64,000 nucleotides of DNA from Paenibacillus sp. D2_2 (GTDB lineage Bacteria; Bacillota; Bacilli; Paenibacillales; Paenibacillaceae), in assembly GCF_031199965.1 (NCBI RefSeq), contig NZ_CP133605.1:3690501-3754500 (forward strand), in the 5' to 3' direction. Within the stretch, counting starts at the first letter, position 1; each line of letters begins with the position of its first letter. The notes under the pieces are model-generated. The model was not told the DNA's origin. It made no database searches and saw nothing but the letters and a program-made list of their open reading frames with translations. The translations under genes and the position numbers were made by a program. This document shows positions 28,776 through 36,731 of this stretch, one piece after another.

Positions 28776-29975
28776 ATGGAACCGTCTTCATTATCCCGGC
28801 CAAATTTATCATCGATGCGAGCCTTTTCCTTTACCATATACGGTACGATGGTGCTGGTAAGCACTTATTTCCCGCTCTTCTACGCCAAACTTGGATTTAC
28901 AAACGGCCAAATCGGAGTTTTGTACGCGCTCGGACCGATGATTTCTCTGATTGCTAACCTGCTATGGAGTATAGCTAGTGATAAATTTAGAACGATCAAA
29001 AAGATCATGTGCATCCTATTAATTGGTCAAATCATCATGTCATACATACTTTCCATTTCAACCACTTTTTCCGTGATCATGCTGATGATTACGATATTCT
29101 ATTTCTTCTTCTATCCCGTCTTCCCGCTGTCGGATACGATTGCAATTAACGCTGCCAAGCAGCATGGTAAGAGCTTTATTACGGTTCGTATCTTCGGCTC
29201 TATCGGCTATGCCTTCTTTGCTCTCGCCATCGGGTACGTACTATCGGTGATCGGTGCATCCAAGACGATGTGGGTAACTATGGCTATAGCGGGAATCGCA
29301 CTGCTTATCACGATGTTCATCCAGGACCAGAGTAGTCCAGTAGCTAAAATGGACATGTCTGGCATCTGGTCTATCCTGCGCCAGAAGGAACTGCTGTGGT
29401 TCTTCGGCTGCGTCTTCTGTCTCGCTATCGCAGTGCGCATGAACGATGCTTTTCTAACGATTACGCTCAAAGATCTGGGGGCTGGAGAAAATGTTATCGG
29501 ATGGGCTCAACTGGCCTCATCCTGTTCTGAAATTCCGATTTTCTTGATTCTCAGTATTTATGGTGAAAGATTTAAGGAATTACCGCTGCTCATTATTGCT
29601 AGTCTTGTATTTGCAACTCGATTTCTGCTCGTCAGTCTAACAGATTCAGCCTATGCAATAATCGCCATCCAAACGATGCATAGCTTTTCTTTCGGTATTT
29701 TCTATGTCACATCGATTCGAATGCTCACAAGAATGATCCCCGATCAATTCCGGGCGACGGGGATGGCCTTGTTCACCATTGCATGGTCAAGTGCTTCGGG
29801 CCTGCTCAGTGGCACCTTCGGCGGCATTGTATTCGAACAGTTCGGCCGTCAGCGTTACTATCTCATTGCCATGACGTTCGCTCTCATTGCTTGTGTCGGA
29901 TTTGCGACCCGCTATTTTCATCGAGATCAGGCAATACGCGCTAGAAAATCTGCAAGGTCCTCGAAGAAAGCCTAA
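28776..29975 (+). CDS. MFS transporter, MFS_1-like (sugar/nucleoside symporter type)
   Basis: Intact 399-aa major facilitator with 12 predicted TM segments. It has a short N-terminal tail, TM1 at AFSFTIYGTMVLVSTYFPLF, the loop-2 motif WSIASDKFRTIKK between TM2 and TM3, and a charged C-terminal tail ending ARKSARSSKKA. The layout resembles the LacY/NupG-like (MFS_1_like) group more than drug exporters. It is divergent from the CcpA-regulated importer operon and may take up or export a small sugar from the same pathway. Substrate unknown. The ribosome site is weak (ACGAGG, about 13 bases upstream). Confidence 0.8.
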   Translation: MEPSSLSRPNLSSMRAFSFTIYGTMVLVSTYFPLFYAKLGFTNGQIGVLYALGPMISLIANLLWSIASDKFRTIKKIMCILLIGQIIMSYILSISTTFSVIMLMITIFYFFFYPVFPLSDTIAINAAKQHGKSFITVRIFGSIGYAFFALAIGYVLSVIGASKTMWVTMAIAGIALLITMFIQDQSSPVAKMDMSGIWSILRQKELLWFFGCVFCLAIAVRMNDAFLTITLKDLGAGENVIGWAQLASSCSEIPIFLILSIYGERFKELPLLIIASLVFATRFLLVSLTDSAYAIIAIQTMHSFSFGIFYVTSIRMLTRMIPDQFRATGMALFTIAWSSASGLLSGTFGGIVFEQFGRQRYYLIAMTFALIACVGFATRYFHRDQAIRARKSARSSKKA

Positions 29976-29990
29976 TCCTATTACTTAAAT

Positions 29991-30034
29991 GAAAAAGCAG
30001 CCTGTTTTCCATATGGAGAACAGACTGCTTTTTA
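29991..30034. terminator. Bidirectional terminator
   Basis: AAAAAGCAG...CTGTT stem with an ATAT loop and CTGCTTTTT tail. It separates the convergent MFS gene and the DrrB-like permease gene and works in both directions. Confidence 0.9.
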
Positions 30035-30065
30035 TCGTTATTAGATCTCGTTTCATGACATGTAA

Positions 30066-30853
30066 TTATCTCCGTCCGGCTTTTCGGTGGAATGACCAGG
30101 TGGACCAAATGAGTGAGGCGACTAGAATAAACACGCACCAGCCGAGCGCCCACCAGATATGATCATGAACCGGATCTCCCATGAGTAGCGCACGGATAGT
30201 TTCAATAACCGGTGTTATAGGTTGGTTGTTTGCTACACCCTGCAACCAGACTGGCATCGTACTCGTTGGAACAAAAGCACTCGACAAATATGGAACGAAC
30301 ATCAGTATAAATCCATATCCACTCGCAGCGGAAGGCGATTTGGCAACTAGACCTATCGCAGCGTATAACCAAGTGAACGTCAAGATGAACAAAGTAATCA
30401 TGCCTACCGCCCGAACCAAGCCCCCACACTTGCGGTAGGTCTGAAACCGACAAGAAGAGCAATACCAAACACGATCACTGTCGCCAGCAAATTACGGGCT
30501 ATACTTGCGACCACATGGCCTGTAATCACGTGGATACTGCGAATCGGCATCGTCTGGAACCGATCAATGATCCCATTGGTCATATCGGTTGTTACATCCA
30601 CTGCTATACTGGATGAACCAAAGCCTGCACATAACAAAATAATTCCCGGTACAACATAATTCACGTAATCCCCTCCGGGGTCAATAGCTCCGCCGAAAAT
30701 ATAAGTAAAACACAGCATAAGCATAATAGGCAGCATAATGGCCATGATCAAGACTTCGGCATTACGCAGGCTGTGCAGCAGGCTGCGGCTGATAAATACG
30801 CCGCTTGTCACCATCTGAGATGGCTTTTTGATTGTTGAAACGTTCTGAATCAT
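30066..30853 (-). CDS. ABC-2 type exporter permease, DrrB-like (frameshifted)
   Basis: About 263-aa ABC-2 membrane protein with six TM segments. It starts MIQNVSTIKKPS, then VLIMAIMLPIMLMLCFTYIF and the ABC-2 motif GFGSSSIAVDVTTDMTNGII; the C-terminal half contains FILMFVPYLSSAFVPTSTMP. The frame breaks at a C-run (30421-30425, plus strand); one added base reconnects ASVG to LVRAVGM. Its ATG overlaps the stop of the upstream ATPase (ATGA), so both subunits are translationally coupled. It forms a daunorubicin-type drug or lipid exporter. Confidence 0.85.
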
Positions 30854-31733
30854 AAAGAAGTCTCCTTTTCTGTCTCGGTTAATGCCAGGAATACATCATC
30901 CAGACTTGGTCTGCGGATGCTGATCCGTGTCCCTTCCTCGACCGTGTGTACCAGGCCATCCAAAATCTCCTTCAAATCAGCGATGCTCCCACCCGTCGGA
31001 ATTTCCCAAATGACATCGTCATGAGTATTACGGATCTCAACTACTTCCCCCCGATTCGAGATTTCATCTCTGCTGGGGTTCCATGGGCTACAATACTGCC
31101 ACCTGCGATGACGGCAATGGTGTCAGCCAATTGATCAGCTTCCTCCAAATATTGCGTCGTCAGGAAGACGGTGACTCCGTTTGCGGACAAATCGAGGATG
31201 ATATCCCATAATGCGCGCCTACTCCGTGTATCCAGACCCGTCGTCGGCTCATCCAGAAATAAAATCGGCCGTCTGACAACCAGACTGAGCGCCAAATCCA
31301 GCCGCCGCCGCATCCCTCCCGAGAAAGTCTTTACCCGCTTGCGTGCTACTTCCGTCAGGTCAAAATATTCTAGTAGTTCACTAGCCCGTACCCTTGCTTC
31401 CGTTCGTGAGAGACCAGAGAGTCTACCCATCATCCTCAGGTTTTCCTCGCTCGACAAGGACTCATCCACTGCAGCGAACTGACCCGTCAAACCGATCGAT
31501 TGCTTCACCTCTTCCTTGCCGTGAACCACATCATATCCCGCTACCTTGGCCGATCCTCCATCAGGGGCTACCAACGTCGAGAGAATGTTGATTAATGTAG
31601 TCTTACCAGCGCCGTTTGGCCCTAGCAGTGCAACAATTTTCCCCTCTGGAACATTCAAGTTGATGCCATTAAGGACTGTTTGCTCACCAAATTTTTTCTG
31701 AAGACCGTTAATTTCAATAGCGAAAGAGCTCAT
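30850..31733 (-). CDS. ABC exporter ATPase, DrrA-like (frameshifted)
   Basis: About 294-aa ATPase after repair. It has Walker A GPNGAGKTT, the signature FSGGMRRRLDLALSLV, Walker B PILFLDEPTTGLD and H-loop TTQYLEEADQLAD. The frame breaks at the C-run 31047-31052 (plus strand); one base restores GEVVEIRNTHDD and the typical DrrA C-terminal domain ending RRPSLDDVFLALTE. It powers the DrrB-like permease encoded immediately after. Divergent from the TetR-family gene, with tandem repeats between them suggesting repression. Confidence 0.88.
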
Positions 31734-31780
31734 CCGTACTCCTCCTAATAGTTAAATATTTATTTGTACATGATATAAAC

Positions 31781-31828
31781 AGTTTATTGCATACACAGTT
31801 TATTGCATACACAGTATATTGCATATAC
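31781..31828. promoter_or_regulatory. Three 16-bp tandem repeats between exporter and TetR genes
   Basis: Units at 31781-31796 and 31797-31812 are identical (agtttattgcatacac); the third at 31813-31828 differs at two bases (agtatattgcatatac). They lie between the divergent DrrA-like and TetR-family genes. The 16-bp period places each copy about one and a half helical turns apart. They are a strong candidate operator array for the adjacent TetR protein. Confidence 0.65.
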
Positions 31829-31959
31829 AATTAGAGTGCAACATAAAAATCAAATTATTTTTATTAATTTTTTGCCTTCAGATAAAATGAATGTGGAAGA
31901 GATCAGACAAGCTACTAATCGAACCAATAATTGATAAGTCACGAGGGGATTGTGAAGCA

Positions 31960-32718
31960 ATGGATAAAGATAAATTGGGCAGCCTGCCTCTGGGCGTAGC
32001 CCTTAGCTGGGGGTTAGTTGAGCCGCCAAAGCGGGGACCCAAAAGAGAAATGAGCATCGAAAAGATCGTCAAAGCCGCGATTACCATTGCGGATGAGGAA
32101 GGTCTCTCCGCTGTGTCTATGAACCGCATCGCCACAACTCTTGGGTTTACAACCATGTCACTGTACCGCTATGTTCCAGGCAAAGACGACTTACTATTAC
32201 TGATGATGGATGCAGCTTGCGATATTAACATCCCGAGATAGACGAACAGGATATAGATTGGCGTAAAAAATGCGCCTTTTTGTCCGGGCAAATATCAAGG
32301 TGATACGCGAACATCCTTGGTATACCGATATTCCAATCTCCGGAGTCCCGATGACACCAAGAAATATGGAAATCGCAGACATCGGACTACGAAGCACCAG
32401 AGATCTGCCGCTTAACGATTATGAGAAACTGTCGATCGTACTCCTCTTAAGCAGTTATGCGCGGTCTTGTGGAATTATTATGAATGATTTGGAACGTACC
32501 CTTAAGGCTGGAAAAAGTCCAGGCTCCTTCACCGGGTTTGACTACAGCGATGCGCTGAAAAAGCTGGTAACTCCCGATCGTTTTCCGGATTTATATCCGC
32601 TTATAATCTCCGGGGTATACACCACGAAGTGGAGGAAACCAATCCTATCGGAGACGACTTCGAATTCGGACTGGAGCGGATTCTGGACGGAATCGAACAC
32701 TATATTTCGCAAAAATAG
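31960..32718 (+). CDS. TetR/AcrR-family regulator (three frameshifts)
   Basis: About 253 aa after repair; start at ATG 31960, eleven bases after GAGGGG. The N-terminal HTH is MSIEKIVKAAITIADEEGLS, then TTLGFTTMSLYRYVPGKDDL. The C-terminal ligand domain has REHPWYTDIPISGVPMTP and ends FGLERILDGIEHYISQK, as in TetR_C proteins controlling drug exporters. The frame breaks near 32235, at the A-run 32265-32270 and at the G-run 32612-32615. One base at each restores a continuous sequence. It is divergent from the DrrAB-like exporter genes and probably represses them. Confidence 0.82.
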
Positions 32719-32780
32719 GTTATGAATCGGAAATGACTCACTAGTTTCCTATATTTCCGGCCTTGCTTCATGATCAGATA

Positions 32781-32826
32781 ATAAAACCCTCAGCTCTGTT
32801 AAATTGAGCTGAGGGTTTTATTTTTC
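32781..32826. terminator. Bidirectional terminator
   Basis: The perfect stem AAAACCCTCAGCTC ... GAGCTGAGGGTTTT is followed by ATTTTT. It lies between the convergent TetR-type gene and the terpene-cyclase-like gene. Confidence 0.93.
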
Positions 32827-32860
32827 TGCACCTTACCTATATACAAATGACCTTTTATAG

Positions 32861-33805
32861 TTATTTATGATCTCTCCAAAATTGATAGCTGCCCTTTATA
32901 AACTTACCCAAACACCCATACGCTTTCAGCGTAATTAATCGATCAACAGTCAACGAACCGCGCCATTCCTGCTCTCCTGCCGAACTGACTGCCGGGAAGG
33001 TAATGTTCCACCCTCCGTCAGCTTGCTGGCCATCCATTAACCAATCAAGGTGCCGCTCGATATCCTCTGACTGAAGGAGCCGACTAGCATAACAGTCTGG
33101 CGTTTTCGCGTAATCTAGAACCTTGTGGACGTATCCCTCAGCGTGGACGTTCTTCTCAATACCGTTCGGTCCGGTCAGCCATTCATCCAGAATCCCCATA
33201 AGTTTAGCAGCCCGTTCCGTCTCTCCTGGTACCGTCTCCAGGAAGGAGATCCACTGCATCGCATCATGATAATCACCGGGACCTACAGGGGATTCTTCTA
33301 GACAGCGCCATATAAAGTCTACATGCCCCTGGAACCAACGTTCAGCTTGAAACTCAGCGCGCTCGGATTGTCCAAGTAAGAGGCCGATAATACTCCCCGT
33401 CGGATTTAAGGACGGAACTCCATCCTGCTCTGTTGTCCACCAGGGAGCATGCGGGTAATCATTCACAGCAGTAGTAGCCCGAGGTAACCCGCCTCCAGGG
33501 AGGCTTATTCCCTCTAAATAGGACAGGATATCGTCTAGCATAACACTATCAAATCCGCCGACTTCCTTGATGATTAACAGGGCTGTCTCCGTGGTTACAG
33601 GTTGACTATGCGGACAGCGCATATCCGGTTCAAGAGCGTTCCCAAAGCCACCATCCTCGTTCTGATAAGCTTGCAGTGCTCGTAACACATCCGCCCTGGA
33701 GCCATTCTCGAAATGGTAGGCGAACCGCATCCGATCTAGCAATCTGGCGTTCCTATAGATAAAATCCTTACTGCGTTCCAATACATGCCTACTTTCATTC
33801 TTCAT
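32861..33805 (-). CDS. Prenyltransferase/squalene-cyclase-like alpha-toroid protein
   Basis: Intact 314-aa soluble protein with the repeated QxxDGGxG/W motif of alpha/alpha-toroid terpene cyclases and prenyltransferases (YQNEDGGFGNALEPDMRCPH near 50-70, DGQQADGGWNITFP near 275-290). It lacks the class II cyclase DxDD acid motif and has no signal peptide. These short members are common in Bacillota and have no established function. It lies 35 bases downstream of the WYL regulator gene on the same strand, probably co-transcribed. Confidence 0.75.
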   Translation of the reverse strand: MKNESRHVLERSKDFIYRNARLLDRMRFAYHFENGSRADVLRALQAYQNEDGGFGNALEPDMRCPHSQPVTTETALLIIKEVGGFDSVMLDDILSYLEGISLPGGGLPRATTAVNDYPHAPWWTTEQDGVPSLNPTGSIIGLLLGQSERAEFQAERWFQGHVDFIWRCLEESPVGPGDYHDAMQWISFLETVPGETERAAKLMGILDEWLTGPNGIEKNVHAEGYVHKVLDYAKTPDCYASRLLQSEDIERHLDWLMDGQQADGGWNITFPAVSSAGEQEWRGSLTVDRLITLKAYGCLGKFIKGSYQFWRDHK

Positions 33806-33839
33806 CCTACAATCCCCCTCTATTACTTCGTAACTTTCA

Positions 33840-34790
33840 CTAGTTATTTCTCGAATACTTCCGCACCAGCTGCTCTGCCTTCACACGGATCTCTTCCTGC
33901 AGTCGTACAGGCTCTAGCACTTCAGCATCAAGCCCGATATAATAGAAAAAATCTACCGCCCAATTCCATTCCGATCCTGGGCAATCAAAGGCAACCTCCC
34001 ACTCCTCATCTCCCGTTTGCCTGACTAGATGCCCCATATGGGGATCTTGCTCTGCCATCAGCGCCCCGCGATAGGTGAGTTTCGCATAAATATGTACTGA
34101 CGGCTCATGTACTGTCGCTTCCTTTGGGAAATTCAGCGAACCAAACTCTCGTTCTAACCCAGATTCCGGCATACTGGAAGCCTCCACTTCTGCGAAGCGG
34201 TCGACCCGGAAGGTACGCACCTCACCATGCTGAGAAGAGTAAGCTTCACAGTACCAGAACCCGTGGGCTGCATACACTCGTAGCGGACGGATATTCAGTT
34301 GGCGACTGTGATTCTGCGAACGGTACAACGTTAATAGCCAATCCCCTTTCGTCGCATACCTCATCAAATCGCTTAAATACGGAGTTTTATAACGACGATC
34401 GGGCACCTCCATTTCTATATGTCCCAGTAAAGGAGTAATTTGACCTAAAGTTTGCTCCGGGAGCACAGAACGGATCTTGTCTCTTACTGTCCATCTGGCT
34501 TGTTGAAAAGGACTGTCACTATACTTCGTCATCCCGTCTAGTGAGAGCAGAAGCACAAGTGCTTCCTCCGTATCCAATTGCAACGGGGGTAGTCTGTAGC
34601 CCTCCATCAAGCGGTATCCGCCGCCAGGACCACTCACCGCATAGATCGGAACGCCTATCTCAGACAGAGCCTGTACATCACGCAGAATTGTCCGCTTTGA
34701 AACCTCAAGCTTATCGGCAAGCGATTGCGCCGTTTCCGTCTGATACTGGAGCGCCAGTACAATGGCCATCATTCGATCCATCCGTTTCAT
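33840..34790 (-). CDS. WYL-domain HTH transcriptional regulator
   Basis: About 316 aa; start chosen at ATG 34790 (MKRMDR), the usual start of the family, rather than the nine codons upstream. The N-terminal HTH_11 has ALQYQTETAQSLADKLEVSK and RTILRDVQALSEIGVPIYAV. The WYL domain follows around 140-220, and a WCX-type C-terminal segment ends the protein (DAEVLEPVRLQEEIRVKAEQ). YafY-like regulators sense small or nucleic-acid ligands. It is upstream of the alpha-toroid protein gene. Confidence 0.9.
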   Translation of the reverse strand: MKRMDRMMAIVLALQYQTETAQSLADKLEVSKRTILRDVQALSEIGVPIYAVSGPGGGYRLMEGYRLPPLQLDTEEALVLLLSLDGMTKYSDSPFQQARWTVRDKIRSVLPEQTLGQITPLLGHIEMEVPDRRYKTPYLSDLMRYATKGDWLLTLYRSQNHSRQLNIRPLRVYAAHGFWYCEAYSSQHGEVRTFRVDRFAEVEASSMPESGLEREFGSLNFPKEATVHEPSVHIYAKLTYRGALMAEQDPHMGHLVRQTGDEEWEVAFDCPGSEWNWAVDFFYYIGLDAEVLEPVRLQEEIRVKAEQLVRKYSRNN

Positions 34791-34817
34791 CGTTGATCCT
34801 GTCCTCCGTTCCAACAC

Positions 34818-35387
34818 AAATATATCAGACTATTGGTGACAACAGTTTGTCGCCAATTTTCAAGGTACTGTATGTATTAAAAAACACTTATCTGACGCAT
34901 TATCCTATACCAATCTAAAGAATATTCTGCGCCGATATTGAAGACATTCGACTTTCCCCTAATAATTCAATCCGCTTAGCTATTTTCCTGCTTCCTTGAG
35001 CAATCTGTCATTCTCTAACGAAACGTGGTATCGCTATTCGCTCCAAAAAGCGCTGCTGGAAATTTTAACGAAACTGGGTATCGTTATTTGAGTTAAAAAA
35101 CGACCAAAAACCTATTTTTAGAACATATAACGACCTGTAGTTTCGTTACAGACGAAATGCCCGTAATTTTGAGTCAATAACGATCTGTAGTTTCGTTAGA
35201 GCAAATGAAATGATAAAGACACAGCACCGCAATGGGGTACAGCTCACTGCTGCAAAAAAGCCGGGTTAAATGAAAAAATCCTCATCAGGCCCCAAACGCA
35301 AAAAAACACAGCCCTAATTAGAGCTGTGTCTTTCATTATCGCGCTTGGAACCAAACTTTATAAGTGATCCGTTATTCGGAATAAATC
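34818..35387. repeat. Intergenic region with four copies of a 23-bp palindromic repeat
   Basis: No gene seen in this 570-base stretch. TAACGAAAC-GGTATCGYTATT occurs at 35016-35038 and 35066-35088 in plus orientation. The mirror form (ataacga-ctgtagtttcgtta) occurs at 35127-35148 and 35176-35198. Each pair is offset by 50 bases. Together they can fold into a large cruciform or hairpin. The remaining 35200-35300 bases have no obvious content before the cspD terminator. Confidence 0.8.
35303..35337 (-). terminator. Rho-independent terminator of the cold-shock gene
   Basis: Minus-strand stem ACACAGCTC ... (g)GGCTGTGT with a TTTTTTG tail, 50 bases past the cold-shock protein stop. Confidence 0.88.
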
Positions 35388-35585
35388 TTATAATTTGATT
35401 ACGTTAGCAGCTTGAGGACCACGGTTGCCCTCAGTAATTTCGAACTCAACAGCTTGGCCTTCGTCCAAAGTCTTGAATCCGTCGCCTTGGATTGCGGAGA
35501 AATGTACGAATACGTCTTCGCCGCCTTCTACTGAAATAAAGCCATAGCCTTTCTCTGCGTTAAACCATTTAACTGTACCTTTCAA
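35388..35585 (-). CDS. cspD: Cold-shock protein (CspB/CspD type)
   Basis: Intact 65-aa OB-fold nucleic-acid chaperone. RNP1 is KGYGFISVE and RNP2 is VFVHFSAI; all aromatic RNA-binding residues are present ([16 protein letters not shown] at the start). Its start codon is TTG, not ATG, nine bases after AGGAGG. A clear sigma-A promoter and a terminator frame it as a single-gene transcript. Csps of this group act as RNA chaperones in growth or cold adaptation. The TTG start may lower translation efficiency. Confidence 0.95.
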   Translation of the reverse strand: MKGTVKWFNAEKGYGFISVEGGEDVFVHFSAIQGDGFKTLDEGQAVEFEITEGNRGPQAANVIKL

Positions 35586-35631
35586 ATGAACAACCTCCTA
35601 AAAATAATCGTCATCATTGACGAATAACCAT

Positions 35632-35660
35632 ATTATACTCTATGCCTATGAACAATGCAA
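35632..35660 (-). promoter_or_regulatory. Sigma-A promoter of the cold-shock gene
   Basis: On the minus strand TTGCAT (-35, 35655-35660), a 17-base spacer and a perfect TATAAT (-10, 35632-35637). The start would lie about 40 bases upstream of the TTG codon, leaving a short 5' leader. Confidence 0.85.
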
Positions 35661-35826
35661 CGTGTCATTTTTGCTAAAAAAATCTCTACTCCGATTCGCC
35701 CAGAGCCTTTTTTATTTGCTTTCCTTCATATACTGCGTTATCATTTTCATTAAAATATTCCAATTCAAGATGATTAAAATCAGAAGATATTCATCGCACA
35801 ATTGAGGTACAGATCGGAGAGTTATA

Positions 35827-36060
35827 ATGATTAAAAAACACCAAATATACAAACACGACAAATGGAATATGATGACAGTGGAGGTGCAAGGCAAATATAT
35901 CATTCTGCGTGAAATCTCGGACCAATGGGGCGAGGAAACACATACCTTTCTCAGCCGTCCTGCCCTTATGAAATGGGCCAATGACCGATTCCCGAAGGTA
36001 GACTTTGTCGACCGTGAAGAGGAATGGAACGAGATTATGGCCGCCTTTAAGCTCGTTTAA
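35827..36060 (+). CDS. Small conserved-type protein of unknown function
   Basis: 77-aa hydrophilic protein, not recognised. It has no signal peptide. A beta-rich N-terminal half (NMMTVEVQGKYIILREISDQ) is followed by a helical stretch (LSRPALMKWANDRFPKVDFV). Its own terminator follows at 36090-36125, implying a monocistronic transcript. The ribosome site is weak (GGAGAG, 5-8 bases before the ATG). Confidence 0.55.
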   Translation: MIKKHQIYKHDKWNMMTVEVQGKYIILREISDQWGEETHTFLSRPALMKWANDRFPKVDFVDREEEWNEIMAAFKLV

Positions 36061-36089
36061 GAGGCCTGTCCCTAATAGCTTTACTTGGA

Positions 36090-36125
36090 TGCAATCGCAG
36101 CCCCTAACTGGTGGCTGCGATTCTA
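36090..36125 (+). terminator. Rho-independent terminator
   Basis: AATCGCAGCC ... GGCTGCGATT stem followed by an A/T-rich run, 30 bases after the small protein stop. Confidence 0.75.
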
Positions 36126-36149
36126 AAAATGTAGAAAGCGAGTATTTTC

Positions 36150-36326
36150 ATGGATAGCTCCAGTTACCTTATCTTCATTATTTGCGCATTCTGTCTTGGG
36201 CTTGTACTGATCCTTAGCAAAAATTCCGTCCCGCCCAAACTGAAACGCGGACTTGCCACCACCGCTATAGTCATGATTGTGGCAGCCTTTGCTTTAATTG
36301 TTTACAGCTTTTGGAACTTAGGTTGA
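36150..36326 (+). CDS. Small two-TM membrane protein
   Basis: 58-aa ORF beginning ATGGATAGC. Two hydrophobic segments (SYLIFIICAFCLGLVLIL and TTAIVMIVAAFALIVYSF) flank a cationic loop NSVPPKLKRG. It has no long Shine-Dalgarno match. It follows a terminator and precedes MITE-like copy 2; it could be a genuine small membrane protein of unknown role. Confidence 0.5.
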   Translation: MDSSSYLIFIICAFCLGLVLILSKNSVPPKLKRGLATTAIVMIVAAFALIVYSFWNLG

Positions 36327-36400
36327 TTCAGAAATTCCGGAAGATCACTGCCAGCAAATATAACTCATCAAGTGAGGATATACTAATTCCTATATTTTAA

Positions 36401-36588
36401 TAGTGTATGTTCAAAAAGTACGATTTTCAGCACCGAGAAGGTTGGATAAAGCTAGGGCGTGAGGAGCGGAGCGTACGTAGTTGGTACGTGAGCACCGGAA
36501 GGCCCGGCTGAATTCAAGATTCAATGTCGACTACTCTTCCTGAATCACATCGTGATCAAAAGTGAACTTTTTGAACTACCTCTAATAG
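36401..36588 (+). repeat. MITE-like repeat, copy 2
   Basis: 188-base copy in the opposite orientation to copy 1. It has imperfect terminal inverted repeats of about 29 bp (GTTCAAAAAGTACGATTTTC ... and mirror GTTCAAAAAGTTCACTTTTG). Its right end (ctaataggagg) supplies an AGGAGG ribosome site ahead of the oligoendopeptidase gene. Confidence 0.88.
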
Positions 36589-36731
36589 GAGGGTATATCC
36601 GCTTGAACCAACAATCCGTACTTCCTCTCCTGCTATCTAGCTGTCTGCTGTTCTCCGGAATATTTGCTGACATCACCTTTGATCAACCAGCTTCTGCAAC
36701 TTCATTTCACCCAAAACAGAGGAGGATACCA

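Noticed and set aside
35010..35200. Possible small CRISPR array
   Set aside because: The four copies are palindromic, occur in both orientations and have unequal spacers; no cas gene is nearby.
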